Notes: generated by a model not told the origin, from the letters alone. DNA of 64,000 nucleotides from an uncultured Bacilli bacterium (GCA_910584255.1 CAJTXV010000003.1:1-64000), one strand, 5' to 3'; positions 45,812 through 55,999 are shown, numbered from the stretch's first letter. Program-made: numbers and translations.

Positions 45812-46104
45812 TTTTTTTAAAAAAATAGTAATAGTCCTTATAAATAATAAAAACTAAAGAAAATATATCATTATGGTATAGTGACTATATCAGGAGAGTT
45901 GCACAAACTAAAAAGGTGTCTAAATTTTTATTTAGCATCCTTAATGTGTATAAATCTGATTTTAAAAAGTCAGATATTCCAAAAATTATTTCAGTTTGGT
46001 ATTAACTTAAATAGTTGGTATTAATTTGATTGATTTGATAATTGTTACAATGATGGAGTTTTTTTTTACGATAATTATCATTCTTATTAGAATTTTTATA
46101 TTTA
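45812..46104. other. Non-coding gap between htpG and the asparaginase gene
   Basis: No gene is seen. There are several imperfect inverted repeats: AAGGTGTCTAAAT/ATTTAGCATCCTT (about 45914-45944), TCTGA/TCAGA around 45955-45983, and TGATAATT/AATTATCA near 46036-46080. They may be terminators or relics of a lost element. Confidence 0.4.
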
Positions 46105-47175
46105 CTAATTCATAGCATCAATTTCTCCTCTAAATGAGGTTACCATTAACTGTTGTATTTCTTCATAACTATAACCATTAGCAATCAGCCAAGACAGTTT
46201 TGTTACTATGGTTTCCATGCTCATATCCCAAGCAGGAATTGCTCCTAATTCTTTGGCTAAAATTCCTGGTTCATTCACACTCATACTCGACATCCCATCC
46301 GGTGCCTGTGTGGTTACTACAATAGGAATTTTGTGTTCCTGTAAATAGGAAAAAGCCTCTCTTAAATTAGGATAATTTGCATTAATTGGAGCTACGTTAG
46401 GATCTCCAGCCCCAGTTGCACGTAGTATAAAACCTTTCACACCACTTTCTGCGAGTTTAACAATATATTCCGATTTTAATCCTGGAAATTCAGTTAAAGA
46501 AATTATATTATTATCAAAATTATTTTTAATCTCTAATCCTTTTTTTGTTTTACTTTTTGTTCCTAGATAACTTAAGTGCATATTTAATGAATTTTCATTA
46601 AATATTATTGAATTCCCTAAATGACCTATATCTTCCAGTCTGCCAAACGTTTTAAATGCGTTATAATCAAACTCTGTCTTTTTCTTGACTCTTGTGCCTG
46701 TTATAATCTTACTTCCAAAAACCAAAAATACCCCAGCTAATTGTTCTTTTTCAGTAATCACTCTTAATGTATTTTCCAAGTTAATCACTGCATCTGTACC
46801 TAAAATACCATAAGATACTTGTGATCCAGTAAATATGATTGGCTTCCCTAAATTACCTAGTGCATATGAAACCGCAGCGGTACTATAACCCATTGTATTA
46901 GTACCATGTGTTACAATAAATGCATCATAGTCATCATACTTGTCGTAGATTGAGTTAACTATTAGCTCCCAATCTTTTGTAATCATATTTGAGCTATCCT
47001 TATTCATAATTGTAATAGAATCAATACTATCTAAATTTAATTTATTTTTAAACGAATTTAATATATTTGCAAAAGTATCTCCTTTAAAAGAAGCATCATT
47101 GCTTATTGCTATCCCTGTGTCACTATGACTTTGCGATATCGTTCCTCCTGTTGAAATTATTAAAATTTTCTTCAT
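46105..47175 (-). CDS. Asparaginase with Asn in the second catalytic motif
   Basis: The 356-residue protein has motif 1, ISTGGTISQS (catalytic Thr), and a later segment, GTRVKKKTEFD, supplying a Lys. The second motif reads VTHGTNTMGYS, where the family has HGTDT: the Asp that activates the nucleophile is Asn (AAT). Asparaginases hydrolyse asparagine to aspartate and ammonia. With D changed to N the rate or substrate may differ. No signal peptide is present, so it is cytosolic. TAGGGAGAAA precedes the start. 47176-47363 is empty. Confidence 0.85.
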   Translation of the reverse strand: MKKILIISTGGTISQSHSDTGIAISNDASFKGDTFANILNSFKNKLNLDSIDSITIMNKDSSNMITKDWELIVNSIYDKYDDYDAFIVTHGTNTMGYSTAAVSYALGNLGKPIIFTGSQVSYGILGTDAVINLENTLRVITEKEQLAGVFLVFGSKIITGTRVKKKTEFDYNAFKTFGRLEDIGHLGNSIIFNENSLNMHLSYLGTKSKTKKGLEIKNNFDNNIISLTEFPGLKSEYIVKLAESGVKGFILRATGAGDPNVAPINANYPNLREAFSYLQEHKIPIVVTTQAPDGMSSMSVNEPGILAKELGAIPAWDMSMETIVTKLSWLIANGYSYEEIQQLMVTSFRGEIDAMN

Positions 47176-47363
47176 TCTAATTTCTCCCTTACTAACTACA
47201 CTCTAATTATATATTATAAATATACTTTTTTCATTATTTTCAATAAAAATTCTAATGATACTAATAGCCATTACAAAAAATTCTATTGGTAGGAATTTCT
47301 ATTTTCACTAATTATAAAATTCCTATAAATATTTGTTTTTTATGGATTATCCACTACGACTCA

Positions 47364-47804
47364 TCATGAACCTTCTTCACAATGTTCTTTTAGTATTTCC
47401 ATAAATTTTAGTTTATCATCTGAATCAATCTGATATTTGTATCCTTTTCTTTTTAATTCAAATGGTGATGAACTATTGGTTTCTATTGTGAAAAGAGTCT
47501 CTCCTTTTTGATTTAAAAATTCTAAATGATAATCAATTGTTTTTACTAAGTTATACCATTGATTTTTCGGTGGGACATAAGAATCCTTTAAGATCTTTAC
47601 AATTTTCTCTATTGTTTCTTCTTCCTTTATCTCTGGGCAGGAAATGGCTTGGTTTTTCTCTAATGGAATTTCTTTTATTCGAACTTTCTTTATGAATGAA
47701 AGTTGTTCTTTTACTTTTTCTAAAGAAGGTTTTCTTCCATTATAGATTACAAGAGCAAGGATACCGGCAAGTAGTACCAAGCCAATGATTTTAGCTTTAG
47801 ACAT
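47364..47804 (-). CDS. Membrane-anchored paralog 1 of a tandem family
   Basis: The 146-residue protein has a membrane anchor (IIGLVLLAGILALVIY) and a small external domain. A charged helix (EKVKEQLSFIKKVRI) is followed by beta strands ending KGYKYQIDSDDKLKFMEIL. About 40% of positions appear shared with the next upstream paralog by eye. No known family. It ends with two TGA codons in a row. Confidence 0.65.
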   Translation of the reverse strand: MSKAKIIGLVLLAGILALVIYNGRKPSLEKVKEQLSFIKKVRIKEIPLEKNQAISCPEIKEEETIEKIVKILKDSYVPPKNQWYNLVKTIDYHLEFLNQKGETLFTIETNSSSPFELKRKGYKYQIDSDDKLKFMEILKEHCEEGS

Positions 47805-47831
47805 AAAATTTCACTCTCCTAAAAATTCAAT

Positions 47832-48308
47832 TTAATCAGCTGATGATTGATTCTCACAATGATTCTTAAGAATTTCTTTGAAATACTCACCATCATCTAA
47901 ATCAATCTGATAAGTATACCCCTTTCCCTTAAATTTAAGTGGCAGAGAACTCTGAGTTTGAACTGTTGCGAACATCTTATTTTCTTCATCTAAAAATTCT
48001 AGATAATAATCAACAGTTCTTTCCAAAGTAGCCCATTCATCAGAAGGAATATGTGACTCATTTAATATTTTTATAATTTCTTGAATTACCTCTTCCTCCC
48101 TTATATCTGAACAAAGGATAAAATGCCCAGGCCATAATGGAATTTGTCCTACTCTAATTTTCTTTGTTAGTAAAAGTTTTTCCTTTGCTTCTTCCAAAGA
48201 AAGTTCATTTTTTACTGTTTTATCTTCTTTTGGTGGTAATTTAACTGTTATAAAACTTGCAATTACCATCACAATTACAAAAAACAGAATTACAAATTTT
48301 TTATTCAT
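47832..48308 (-). CDS. Membrane-anchored paralog 2 of a tandem family
   Basis: The 158-residue protein shares the anchor, the helix (EEAKEKLLLTKKIRVGQIPL), the LEFLDEENK region and the KGKGYTYQIDLDDGEYFKEIL end with its neighbour. It probably arose by gene duplication and is exposed outside the membrane. Function is unknown; the next genes encode another paralog and a secreted protease. Confidence 0.65.
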   Translation of the reverse strand: MNKKFVILFFVIVMVIASFITVKLPPKEDKTVKNELSLEEAKEKLLLTKKIRVGQIPLWPGHFILCSDIREEEVIQEIIKILNESHIPSDEWATLERTVDYYLEFLDEENKMFATVQTQSSLPLKFKGKGYTYQIDLDDGEYFKEILKNHCENQSSAD

Positions 48309-48509
48309 AGATTGATCCTTTCTAAATATAAAAATGTAAAAAGTGTCCTAGTTTTAAACTAAAGATATCATAGATTGGATAAAATTTCTACCAATTTATC
48401 AATTTTATTAGGATATTCAAAGAGAAAAAGGATACCCTTTCAATATAATCTGAATATCCTATATAGTCTTTTTAATATGATACTAATTATTGACTTGATA
48501 AAATTCATT

Positions 48510-48962
48510 CTATATTTCATTTTGTTCTATCATTTTTCTTAATGCATTACCACTTCTGATACCGAATTTATGAGTATATATTTTATATTTTAACTTCATA
48601 GGCTTTGCAGGATAAATCTCCATTGTAGCAATTTCCTTACCCTTACTATTTAAAAATCTCAAACGATAATTTCCACTATTCTTATCTGATACTGTAGTAC
48701 TTTCTTCTGAAAGAGCCTCCCATTCATCCTCCTCTAAACTAGAAATAAAACTTATAATCTCTTGTACCTTTTTTCTGTTCTCTATCTTTTTATAGAAGGT
48801 AAATTTATTAGAATCCATTTCAGTTTTTTCTATCTGAATCACTGTTGTTAATTGAATCTTTTCTTTAATTTCCTTAATAGTTGGAGTTCTTCCAATAATC
48901 ATCAGAATTATAAAAATGGTAATACAAGCTATCATTATAATAGCATTTTTGTATTTAAACAT
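48510..48962 (-). CDS. Membrane-anchored paralog 3 of a tandem family
   Basis: The 150-residue protein has an anchor (AIIMIACITIFIILMIIG), a TIKEIKEKIQLTTVIQIEK helix, YRLRFLNSKGKEIATM and an IYTHKFGIRSGNALRKMI end. It is the most divergent of the three. It follows the interrupted trypsin-like protease by 15 bases and is probably co-transcribed with it. Confidence 0.65.
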   Translation of the reverse strand: MFKYKNAIIMIACITIFIILMIIGRTPTIKEIKEKIQLTTVIQIEKTEMDSNKFTFYKKIENRKKVQEIISFISSLEEDEWEALSEESTTVSDKNSGNYRLRFLNSKGKEIATMEIYPAKPMKLKYKIYTHKFGIRSGNALRKMIEQNEI

Positions 48963-48977
48963 GAAACATCACCTATT

Positions 48978-50252
48978 CTAATATCTGGAAAGTCCGAAAG
49001 TGGAATTAATATTACTTGCTTTTGCAAACAGTGAATGATTTCGATTAGTGGAGGAACTAGCGGTACAAATTCCAGCAGTAAGGTACCCATCGTTAAAATT
49101 GAGTGTCTGATCAATAACAATTCCCCCACTATCACCATTTAATGATAGCATATCTGCATATACTAAGTCTGTAAAATTAACCGTTATTTTAAGTGAATCC
49201 ATTAACATGCTGACAGAATAACTAGGGAAACTTACACTTCCTAAAGTAAATCCTGTTTTACTTCCTAATTTAGCAATTTTTTGTCCTGCGTAGAATGAAT
49301 TCACTACATTAGTGGATAAGCTTGTTACATTACCAAGTGGATATTTTTGAGCAAAATTATTTGTTAAACTGGCTCCCTTTGTATTTTGTACAAATGCAGC
49401 ATCCATTTTCCCACCACATTGCCAATTTTTTACCGGTCCGACAGAGGCAATACTTCCCTTCTTTCCATCTAGAAAACAATGAGCCGCAGTAACTACGCCC
49501 TCTTGACCAGCACTATTACGTGCACGATAACCATACGAGCATCCTTGGGAGGTACTTGACTGGAAAAATACCCCTGGATTGACTGTAGAAATAGATTCAA
49601 AGACAGTTCCATTTTTAAAGGAAACCATTGATGAATTGGTGACTACATTTTTAAACTCTTGAATTTCCTTTTCTGTAAAATTCATTAACTCTACAACGAC
49701 ACGATTTGAGATAACATCAATATATAAGCCAGAAATTATATTGTTTTCATCACTTAAAAAGTAAGCTAAAATTTGATCATGTACTTCTTGCAATTCTTCA
49801 TAAGAGTATTTTACATATTCAATTTTTGAATCTTTATCTACTGCTAATGCGGATTGATAAGTGGAATATTCTTTATCATTTTTAGTTGGGGTTGCCGATT
49901 CAACTATTTGAATTACCAAATTATCATTGTCATCAATATACAATCCACCAATATAATTTGGATAAATTATTTCTCCGCTTCTTGCCTTTTGAAAATATCA
50001 ATCCACCTTTTCGGCATTTTTTACTGCATTCTCATTGCGTTTTAATTTTTCCTTATAGTTTTCTCCATATTTTTCGGCTAAATATTCTTTTACTTCATCT
50101 TGAAATTCTTCCTCTTGTATCAAATCATCTACCGTTGTAATACCATCCCTATTATTGCTTGAAAGTGCTGTATGACTCATAGCATGAACATCTATTGATA
50201 GAACCATTGTAAATACCATCACAAAAACTGGTATCAGCAATTTTTTCTTCAT
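48978..50252 (-). pseudogene. Secreted trypsin-like serine protease with in-frame UGA
   Basis: The reading frame begins with a signal peptide (KLLIPVFVMVFTMVLSIDVHA), continues to NAEKVD, meets TGA at 49998-50000, and goes on unbroken in the same frame (YFQKARSGEIIYP). It ends with a chymotrypsin-fold protease. The triad is complete: His in VTAAHCF, Asp in KMDAAFV and Ser in LNGDSGGIVI, resembling streptogrisin/alpha-lytic types with a pro-region. AAGGAGTA precedes the ATG. Either a TGG-to-TGA nonsense mutation inactivates the gene or the UGA is read through. Confidence 0.8.
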
Positions 50253-50458
50253 ATTCTTTTACTCCTTCTTTTTTTATTTATAACATACACTATCTTGTAA
50301 ACCAGCTGTATTTTACAAAACTGTGTTGTTATCAAAATTAATTTATATCATTCAAAAGTAGTTCTTCATTTTATAATCATTGTAACACTTTTTCAACACA
50401 TTGTATATATCTCGGTGAGAATATGTCGAAAATTGGTGATATTTGGTAATTGCCCTCA

Positions 50459-50510
50459 TAAAAAAACTTAAGGTAGCAGAAATTTTATAGATTTCTATCA
50501 CCTTAAGTTT
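50459..50510 (-). terminator. Strong terminator of the MMPL gene
   Basis: The 11-bp stem AAACTTAAGGT/ACCTTAAGTTT with an inner AGAAAT/GATTTCT stem is followed on the minus strand by a T tract. Confidence 0.85.
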
Positions 50511-50513
50511 ATT

Positions 50514-53500
50514 TTATTTAAATAGATTTTTGATTCGATCTACTACTGTTTCTTTCTTTTCTTCTTTTACAACTTTCTTTTCTTTTTTAGGAGCCTTTAC
50601 AGAATCTACTACCAATACAAATTTTGTATTTCCTTCTACTTCATCTCCTTTTGAATCGAATGTTTGGTATTCATTACTTAATTTTGAAAGTCCTTCTACT
50701 TTATCAGATAATCGATTCACAGTAGAAGCAATATTTGATAGTTTTTGAACTCCTTCTCTATTAAAAGTTTCAATTCCTGTATTTAACGTAGTCATACCTT
50801 CTTTTAATTCATTTGTACCAGCAGATAATTCATTCATTTTACTACTTAATACATTCACACCTTCTTTTAAAGCACTTGTTCCTCCTACTAACTGGGTTGT
50901 TCCTTGTTTTAATTGCTTTATTTGTGGTAAGGCATTGGTTAGCTCACTAGATGCATTCAGTGTATTTAGAGATGACTCTAATGCCTGCTTATTTAGGTTT
51001 AATAACCCAATTAATTGTTGATAGGTAGCATAACTATTTTCATAATTATATTTTACTTGGTATAATGTCATCTTATCAGGGGAAGGAGAGGCAAGAATTT
51101 GGTCATATGTTAAAGCACTTAAATTATATGCTGTATAAGCATTACTTAATTGCTCACATAAACCATTTAAAGTGGCAATGGTAGAATCTGTACCAGCAAT
51201 TAACTGTGTTAATTGATTTACCTTTTCTTGACTTGCCGCTAGATCTAACATGCTTTCTGGAATTTTACTTAATAGTAGGGAAATCGCTTGATCAATTTGA
51301 GTCGCTCCACTTTGAAGTTCTCCTAATTTTTCATTTACTACATTTAAGTTCGATGCAATTTGCATACTTCCATCACTGACTGTATTTAATCCATTCAGTA
51401 CGGTTTTAGAACCATTTTCAATCTGATTCATAGAATCTTGTAAAGTGTTGATACTGCTAGATAAAGAATCTAGTTTATCAAAAATGTTTAAGTCACTACT
51501 ATCAATTACTTTTGGAGTTGCAACAGAATAGATACTAGAAAGTTCAAAATGCTCAGTGTGATAAGAAATCGTTACAGTATCTAACCCTTCTAATTCATCA
51601 ATGGTCAAACTTTCATAAAGTCCTGGAGTAGATAGGCCAACAACGATATATCCTTTTCCATTATCGATTACTTTTCCATTAGTAACTTCAATATCACTAT
51701 TATTTTCACTTGGAATGATACTAGCTGTCGCAACTACAAATGGAGTATATAGTGTATTTCCATTCACAACATGTTTATCCTTATTTTGATACTCAATTTT
51801 AATTTCTACATTTCCACATTTACCAATTAACTCTTCTAATTTAATATCTTTTCCATCTAATTTATAAGAAATTTTTTCTGTTATAGGTGTCTCTTTATTT
51901 GTAGTTCCTTGATAGAAAATATCTTTTCCTTTACTTTCCCAAGTTAACATTTTTTCATTCTTAGTAAATTTATGATTGCTATTAATATTTAAAATATTTT
52001 CTAAATCTGTAATATCCTTAATTTCATCTAAATGATCTCTATTTAATAGATGCTCATTGACAATAATATTTTTTACACTTCCATCTCCATTTAATTTTGT
52101 ATATACTGTTTCTTCTTTAGTAAGAGCAAATGTAGATAGAGGCATCATCATCGTGGTAACTAGAAGTGTTGCTGCCACTGTTTTCTTTATTTTTTTATTT
52201 TTCATAGGTTTCATTCCTTCCTTATTATATTTTTTCGTTTTCATACCTAGAGTTGTTTTCATAATGAGTGAATCAAAGATGATTAAGATTGATGGAACAA
52301 TCATCATAACTACAATCATACTGACAATCGCACCTCTTGCAATTAAAGTACAAAGTGAACCAATCATATCAATCTTGGAAACAACTCCAACTCCGATTGT
52401 TGCGCCAAAGAAACACATGGCACTAACGAAAATGGAATTAATCGAATTATCTAGGGAAGTTCTAACTGCTTCTTTTTTACTGTGTCCCTTTTTTCTTTCC
52501 TCTAAATATTTGGTGGTCATTAAAATAGCATAATCAATGGTTGCTCCTAACTGAATCGTTCCAATCACAACAGATGCAATAAATGGGATTTCTGTACCAG
52601 TGAAATAAGGTACTCCCATATTGATGAAAATTGCAAACTCAATTGCAGTTACAAGTAATACTGGAAGAGAAATTGATTTTAGAACAATCATCATTAAGAT
52701 AAAAATAACTCCAATCGATGCATAGTTTACGTTATGAAAATCTTCATCGGTTGTTACTACTAGATCTTTCATGAGGGCTCCTTCTCCTGCTAGAATTGCA
52801 TCCTCATCGTAACTCTTAATAATTTTATTTACTTCTTCGATTTGATCATTTAACTCATTCGTTGCGATATCATATTGGGAAGCAATGATGATCATTTTAT
52901 AATCATCTGTTTCATAAATAGAACGAATACTCTCTGGAATCATACCATCTGTAATTCCAAGACTCGATAAACTAGATGGATTAATGACTAAGTCAATTCC
53001 ATCTACATTTTTGATGTTTTCAACCATATCATTAATTTTATAATCTTCCATGTCTTTTCTTACTAAGACCATTTCTTGAGATACCATTCCAAAATCTTCT
53101 TTTAATGTCTTCGTCGCAATGGTATATCCATAGTTTTCTGGAATCGATTTATCTAGTTTATAATAAACTGGTGTTTTTCTTTGTGCGAAATATGCAGGTA
53201 TTAATAGAATGATAAATACTGTAAAAATAGCTATATAATGTTTCATCACAAAATTTTTGATTCCTGTAAATTTAGGTAATAATTCTTTGTGTATGGTTTT
53301 TTCTACTTGTTTATCAAATACTAATAACAAAGCTGGAAATACTGTAATTACACAAATAACACCAATTAGTACTCCTTTCGCCATGACAAGACCGATATCA
53401 ACACCGAGTGTTAGGTTCATCGTACATAGTGCTAAGAATCCAGCAATGGTTGTTAGGCTACTACCAAAAACAGAAACTAATGTATCATGAATTGCATGTT

Positions 53501-54293
53501 CCATAGCCTCTTCTTTATCTTTAAATTCCTTCTTTGCTTTTTCGTACTTATGATATAAGAATATTGAAAAGTCTGTGGTTACTCCTAACTGAAGTACTGC
53601 GGCAATTGCCTTTGTAATATAAGAAATTTCACCAAAGATGATATTACTTCCCATATTGAATAAAATTGCAATTCCAATATTTGCCATTAGTAATAATGGA
53701 ACTAAGTACGAGTCTAGGGATAGTTCTAGTACAAGAATACAAAGTAGTGCTGCAATTACAACATATAAGAGCATCTCACTATTAAATAATTCCTTCGTAT
53801 CTAGTACCATCGCACTCATACCACCAATTTTTACATTTTCTTCTGTGATATTTCTCATTTCTTCTACGGCTTTTAATGTTTCATCATCACTCGTAGAATT
53901 TTCAAATGTTACAAGAACGAGCTCACTATTTTCATTTACTACTTTTGAAATTAAGTCGTTTAGTAGCATTTCCAGTGGAATCGTTGTTCCTGTAATATCA
54001 TGAATACTAGCGACATGTCCGACACTTTCAATCTTCTTAAAATCTTCTTCTAATTTTAATATTTCTTGAGGGGACATATCTTCTACTACGACGATAGAAA
54101 AGGCACCCATATGAAAGTCATCTGTTAAAATATGTTCTCCTTTTAAAGTTTCAATATCGCTTGGTAAATATACTAAGATATCATAGTTAATATCCGTTAA
54201 GATGTACCCAAGTAATGCTGGTATCATTAAAATAATTGTAGTAATTACAATGAACCATTTATGTTCACAAACGAAATCACCAATTTTTTTCAT
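50514..54293 (-). CDS. MMPL/RND-family exporter fused to a secreted coiled-coil protein
   Basis: The 1259-codon frame has two parts. Residues 1-695 form an MMPL-type transporter: twelve hydrophobic segments in two sets of six, each preceded by an external loop, with KYEKAKKEFKDKEEAMEHA and KYLEERKKGHSKKEAVRTS after TM segments. From residue 697 a new signal peptide (KTVAATLLVTTMMMPLSTFA) opens a secreted domain. That domain has YhgE/Pip-like heptad repeats (SSSINTLQDSMNQIENGSK, LKEGVNVLSSKMNELSAGTN). In relatives I would expect separate genes. An internal ribosome binding site lies at the join. A TetR gene is divergent. Confidence 0.85.
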   Translation of the reverse strand: MKKIGDFVCEHKWFIVITTIILMIPALLGYILTDINYDILVYLPSDIETLKGEHILTDDFHMGAFSIVVVEDMSPQEILKLEEDFKKIESVGHVASIHDITGTTIPLEMLLNDLISKVVNENSELVLVTFENSTSDDETLKAVEEMRNITEENVKIGGMSAMVLDTKELFNSEMLLYVVIAALLCILVLELSLDSYLVPLLLMANIGIAILFNMGSNIIFGEISYITKAIAAVLQLGVTTDFSIFLYHKYEKAKKEFKDKEEAMEHAIHDTLVSVFGSSLTTIAGFLALCTMNLTLGVDIGLVMAKGVLIGVICVITVFPALLLVFDKQVEKTIHKELLPKFTGIKNFVMKHYIAIFTVFIILLIPAYFAQRKTPVYYKLDKSIPENYGYTIATKTLKEDFGMVSQEMVLVRKDMEDYKINDMVENIKNVDGIDLVINPSSLSSLGITDGMIPESIRSIYETDDYKMIIIASQYDIATNELNDQIEEVNKIIKSYDEDAILAGEGALMKDLVVTTDEDFHNVNYASIGVIFILMMIVLKSISLPVLLVTAIEFAIFINMGVPYFTGTEIPFIASVVIGTIQLGATIDYAILMTTKYLEERKKGHSKKEAVRTSLDNSINSIFVSAMCFFGATIGVGVVSKIDMIGSLCTLIARGAIVSMIVVMMIVPSILIIFDSLIMKTTLGMKTKKYNKEGMKPMKNKKIKKTVAATLLVTTMMMPLSTFALTKEETVYTKLNGDGSVKNIIVNEHLLNRDHLDEIKDITDLENILNINSNHKFTKNEKMLTWESKGKDIFYQGTTNKETPITEKISYKLDGKDIKLEELIGKCGNVEIKIEYQNKDKHVVNGNTLYTPFVVATASIIPSENNSDIEVTNGKVIDNGKGYIVVGLSTPGLYESLTIDELEGLDTVTISYHTEHFELSSIYSVATPKVIDSSDLNIFDKLDSLSSSINTLQDSMNQIENGSKTVLNGLNTVSDGSMQIASNLNVVNEKLGELQSGATQIDQAISLLLSKIPESMLDLAASQEKVNQLTQLIAGTDSTIATLNGLCEQLSNAYTAYNLSALTYDQILASPSPDKMTLYQVKYNYENSYATYQQLIGLLNLNKQALESSLNTLNASSELTNALPQIKQLKQGTTQLVGGTSALKEGVNVLSSKMNELSAGTNELKEGMTTLNTGIETFNREGVQKLSNIASTVNRLSDKVEGLSKLSNEYQTFDSKGDEVEGNTKFVLVVDSVKAPKKEKKVVKEEKKETVVDRIKNLFK
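52203..52223 (-). promoter_or_regulatory. Internal ribosome binding site in the MMPL frame
   Basis: AAGGAAGGA (52215-52223) precedes in-frame ATG codons at 52214 and 52205, the latter starting MKNKKIKK and a signal peptide. Separate translation of the secreted part is plausible. Confidence 0.55.
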
Positions 54294-54409
54294 TTTTCTT
54301 CCTCCATTCGACATAACATTCTATTCCTATTTATGACAAAAAACACCAACAGAATTTAAAATATGTCTAGATAACCAACATTTTTTAAAAAACGTATTAA
54401 TAAATAAAC

Positions 54410-54457
54410 TACATTATGTATGTTATCTTTACAAATATTGCAACTGGTGTATAATGA
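54410..54457 (+). promoter_or_regulatory. Promoter and possible operator between the MMPL and TetR genes
   Basis: TTTACA (about 54430) is followed after 17 bases by TATAAT for the TetR gene. The palindrome TACATTATGTA (54410-54420) lies just upstream and could be the regulator's site for both divergent genes. Confidence 0.5.
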
Positions 54458-54473
54458 AATTAGGTGAAGAAAA

Positions 54474-55040
54474 ATGAATAAGAAGGATTTACGGGTGATT
54501 AAAACTCAAAATATTTTATATACCACTTTATTAGATTTAATGAAAGAAAAAACGTTTGAGGAAATTAAGGTTTCCGATATTTGTAATCATGCTCTCATTA
54601 ACCGTTCTACTTTTTATGCCCATTATAATGATAAATATGAGCTTCTTGCAGAGTTCATTCAGGAGCTTAAAAATGCGCTTACAAGTGAGTTAAAGAAAAA
54701 TAAAAACATCTCTAATACGAAAGAGTATTACTTAGAGATGATTCGCTTATTTCTAGATCACATTGAAGAGAAAAGAGAAAGCTATCTAGCCATTATGATT
54801 CACAATCGAAATAGTATTACCATGGATATTATTTATGATGTTTTAGATCATGATATCACTTCTCATTTACAACAAGATAATTCACTGGATGAAAATAAGA
54901 TTCCAAGAAGCATTATCGCAAAATTTTATATTGGTGCTGTTGTCAATGTTGGAATGGAATGGTTAAAAAGTAATAGTAAGTATATGAAAGAAGATTTAAT
55001 GGAATATTTTTCTTTATTAATCCCAGACGAACTAAATTAA
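54474..55040 (+). CDS. TetR-family regulator
   Basis: The 188-residue protein has an N-terminal TetR helix-turn-helix: IKVSDICNHALINRSTFYAHYNDKYELL (residues about 31-58). An all-helical ligand or dimer domain follows. It is divergent from the MMPL exporter and, as is usual in this layout, probably represses it and itself. Its C-terminal IIAKFYIGAVVNVGMEWLK resembles TetR_C_7-type proteins of Firmicutes. An AGGTGAAGA ribosome binding site precedes it. Confidence 0.9.
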   Translation: MNKKDLRVIKTQNILYTTLLDLMKEKTFEEIKVSDICNHALINRSTFYAHYNDKYELLAEFIQELKNALTSELKKNKNISNTKEYYLEMIRLFLDHIEEKRESYLAIMIHNRNSITMDIIYDVLDHDITSHLQQDNSLDENKIPRSIIAKFYIGAVVNVGMEWLKSNSKYMKEDLMEYFSLLIPDELN

Positions 55041-55043
55041 ATC

Positions 55044-55745
55044 TCAGTTCGTTTTTTCTTGGTTTTCTTTTAAATTCACTGTATCAAAAAACTCTATTAC
55101 TGCATTTGTAATTGAACTAGCAATTCTTTTCTGATAATCTTCTTTTTGAAGCAAATACCGATCATTCGCATTTGATAAAAATCCACATTCGATTAATACC
55201 CCAGGAATTGTCGTGTTACGATACATATAAAGATCTGTTTTCTTTAAAACTCTTCTTGTTTTTAAATCATTTTTAAAGTGTTTCATTAGAATCGTTCCTA
55301 ATTCTTTATTTTTAGAATTAATTGGATGATACAATACTTCTGCCCCTTTTCCACCAGTCTCGCCTGCGTTTAAGTGAATGGAAAGATATAGTTCTGCATT
55401 ATGTTTTTTATACATGAGTAGTCTTCGATATAAGTCTCCTCTTTTTTTACGTTCATCCCATTTAGAAGATAAGTCTTCATCCTCTTCTCTCGTCATATAG
55501 ACGATTGCGCCTTTTGATATAAGTGTTTCTTCTAGTGCTTTTGCTATTTCTAAATTGATATTTTTTTCTAATAATTTTCCATAAATTGCTCCCGAATCGC
55601 GACCCCCATGTCCAGCATCTACAAAAATCACTCTACCAAACAAGGGAAGTTCTTCTGTTATCGCAGATACTTTTGGATAGAATAAAAATAATGAAAATAA
55701 AATACCAAATGATACAATTAAAAAGAGGATTTTCCATGTTCTCAT
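55044..55745 (-). CDS. cwlD: CwlD-like N-acetylmuramoyl-L-alanine amidase
   Basis: The 233-residue protein has a membrane anchor or signal (LFLIVSFGILFSLFLFYP) and one Amidase_3 domain: VFVDAGHGGRDSGA (zinc His), a Glu in LLEKNINLE, SIHLNAGETGG (second His) and GVLIECGFLSNANDR with the catalytic Glu. It removes stem peptides from muramic acid. In spore formers CwlD acts on cortex; here it may act in cell separation, where it could replace the disrupted LysM amidase. It ends in TGA. 55746-55999 has no feature. Confidence 0.85.
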   Translation of the reverse strand: MRTWKILFLIVSFGILFSLFLFYPKVSAITEELPLFGRVIFVDAGHGGRDSGAIYGKLLEKNINLEIAKALEETLISKGAIVYMTREEDEDLSSKWDERKKRGDLYRRLLMYKKHNAELYLSIHLNAGETGGKGAEVLYHPINSKNKELGTILMKHFKNDLKTRRVLKKTDLYMYRNTTIPGVLIECGFLSNANDRYLLQKEDYQKRIASSITNAVIEFFDTVNLKENQEKTN

Positions 55746-55999
55746 ATTTTAATAATACATTCCTTTACCATATACTTTTTCCCCTTCCCATTTTTCAATT
55801 TATTTTCTATCCATAGATTCAAATACTATGCTTCATCTTTATCTATACTGATATTAAATCATATTCTTTAAAAATTGATAAATTCATAGTCTAATTTCAG
55901 TACTTATCATTTTATTATAGATACTAAGTACATATTTTTATCATTTATAACGTTTCATTTAAAAAATGAACCTGAATACCAAGTTCATTTTTTTAGATT

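Noticed and set aside
45812..46104. Insertion-sequence remnant between htpG and the asparaginase gene
   Set aside because: Inverted repeats are imperfect, and no transposase fragment or target duplication is visible.
50414..50440. Third LytTR box upstream of the trypsin-like protease
   Set aside because: GGTGAGA and GGTGATA occur 21 bases apart, but spacing and distance to the promoter differ from the two matching boxes; too weak to claim.
12057..52533. Long frames opposite htpG, MMPL, pta and other large genes
   Set aside because: They are antisense shadows without ribosome binding sites or recognisable motifs.
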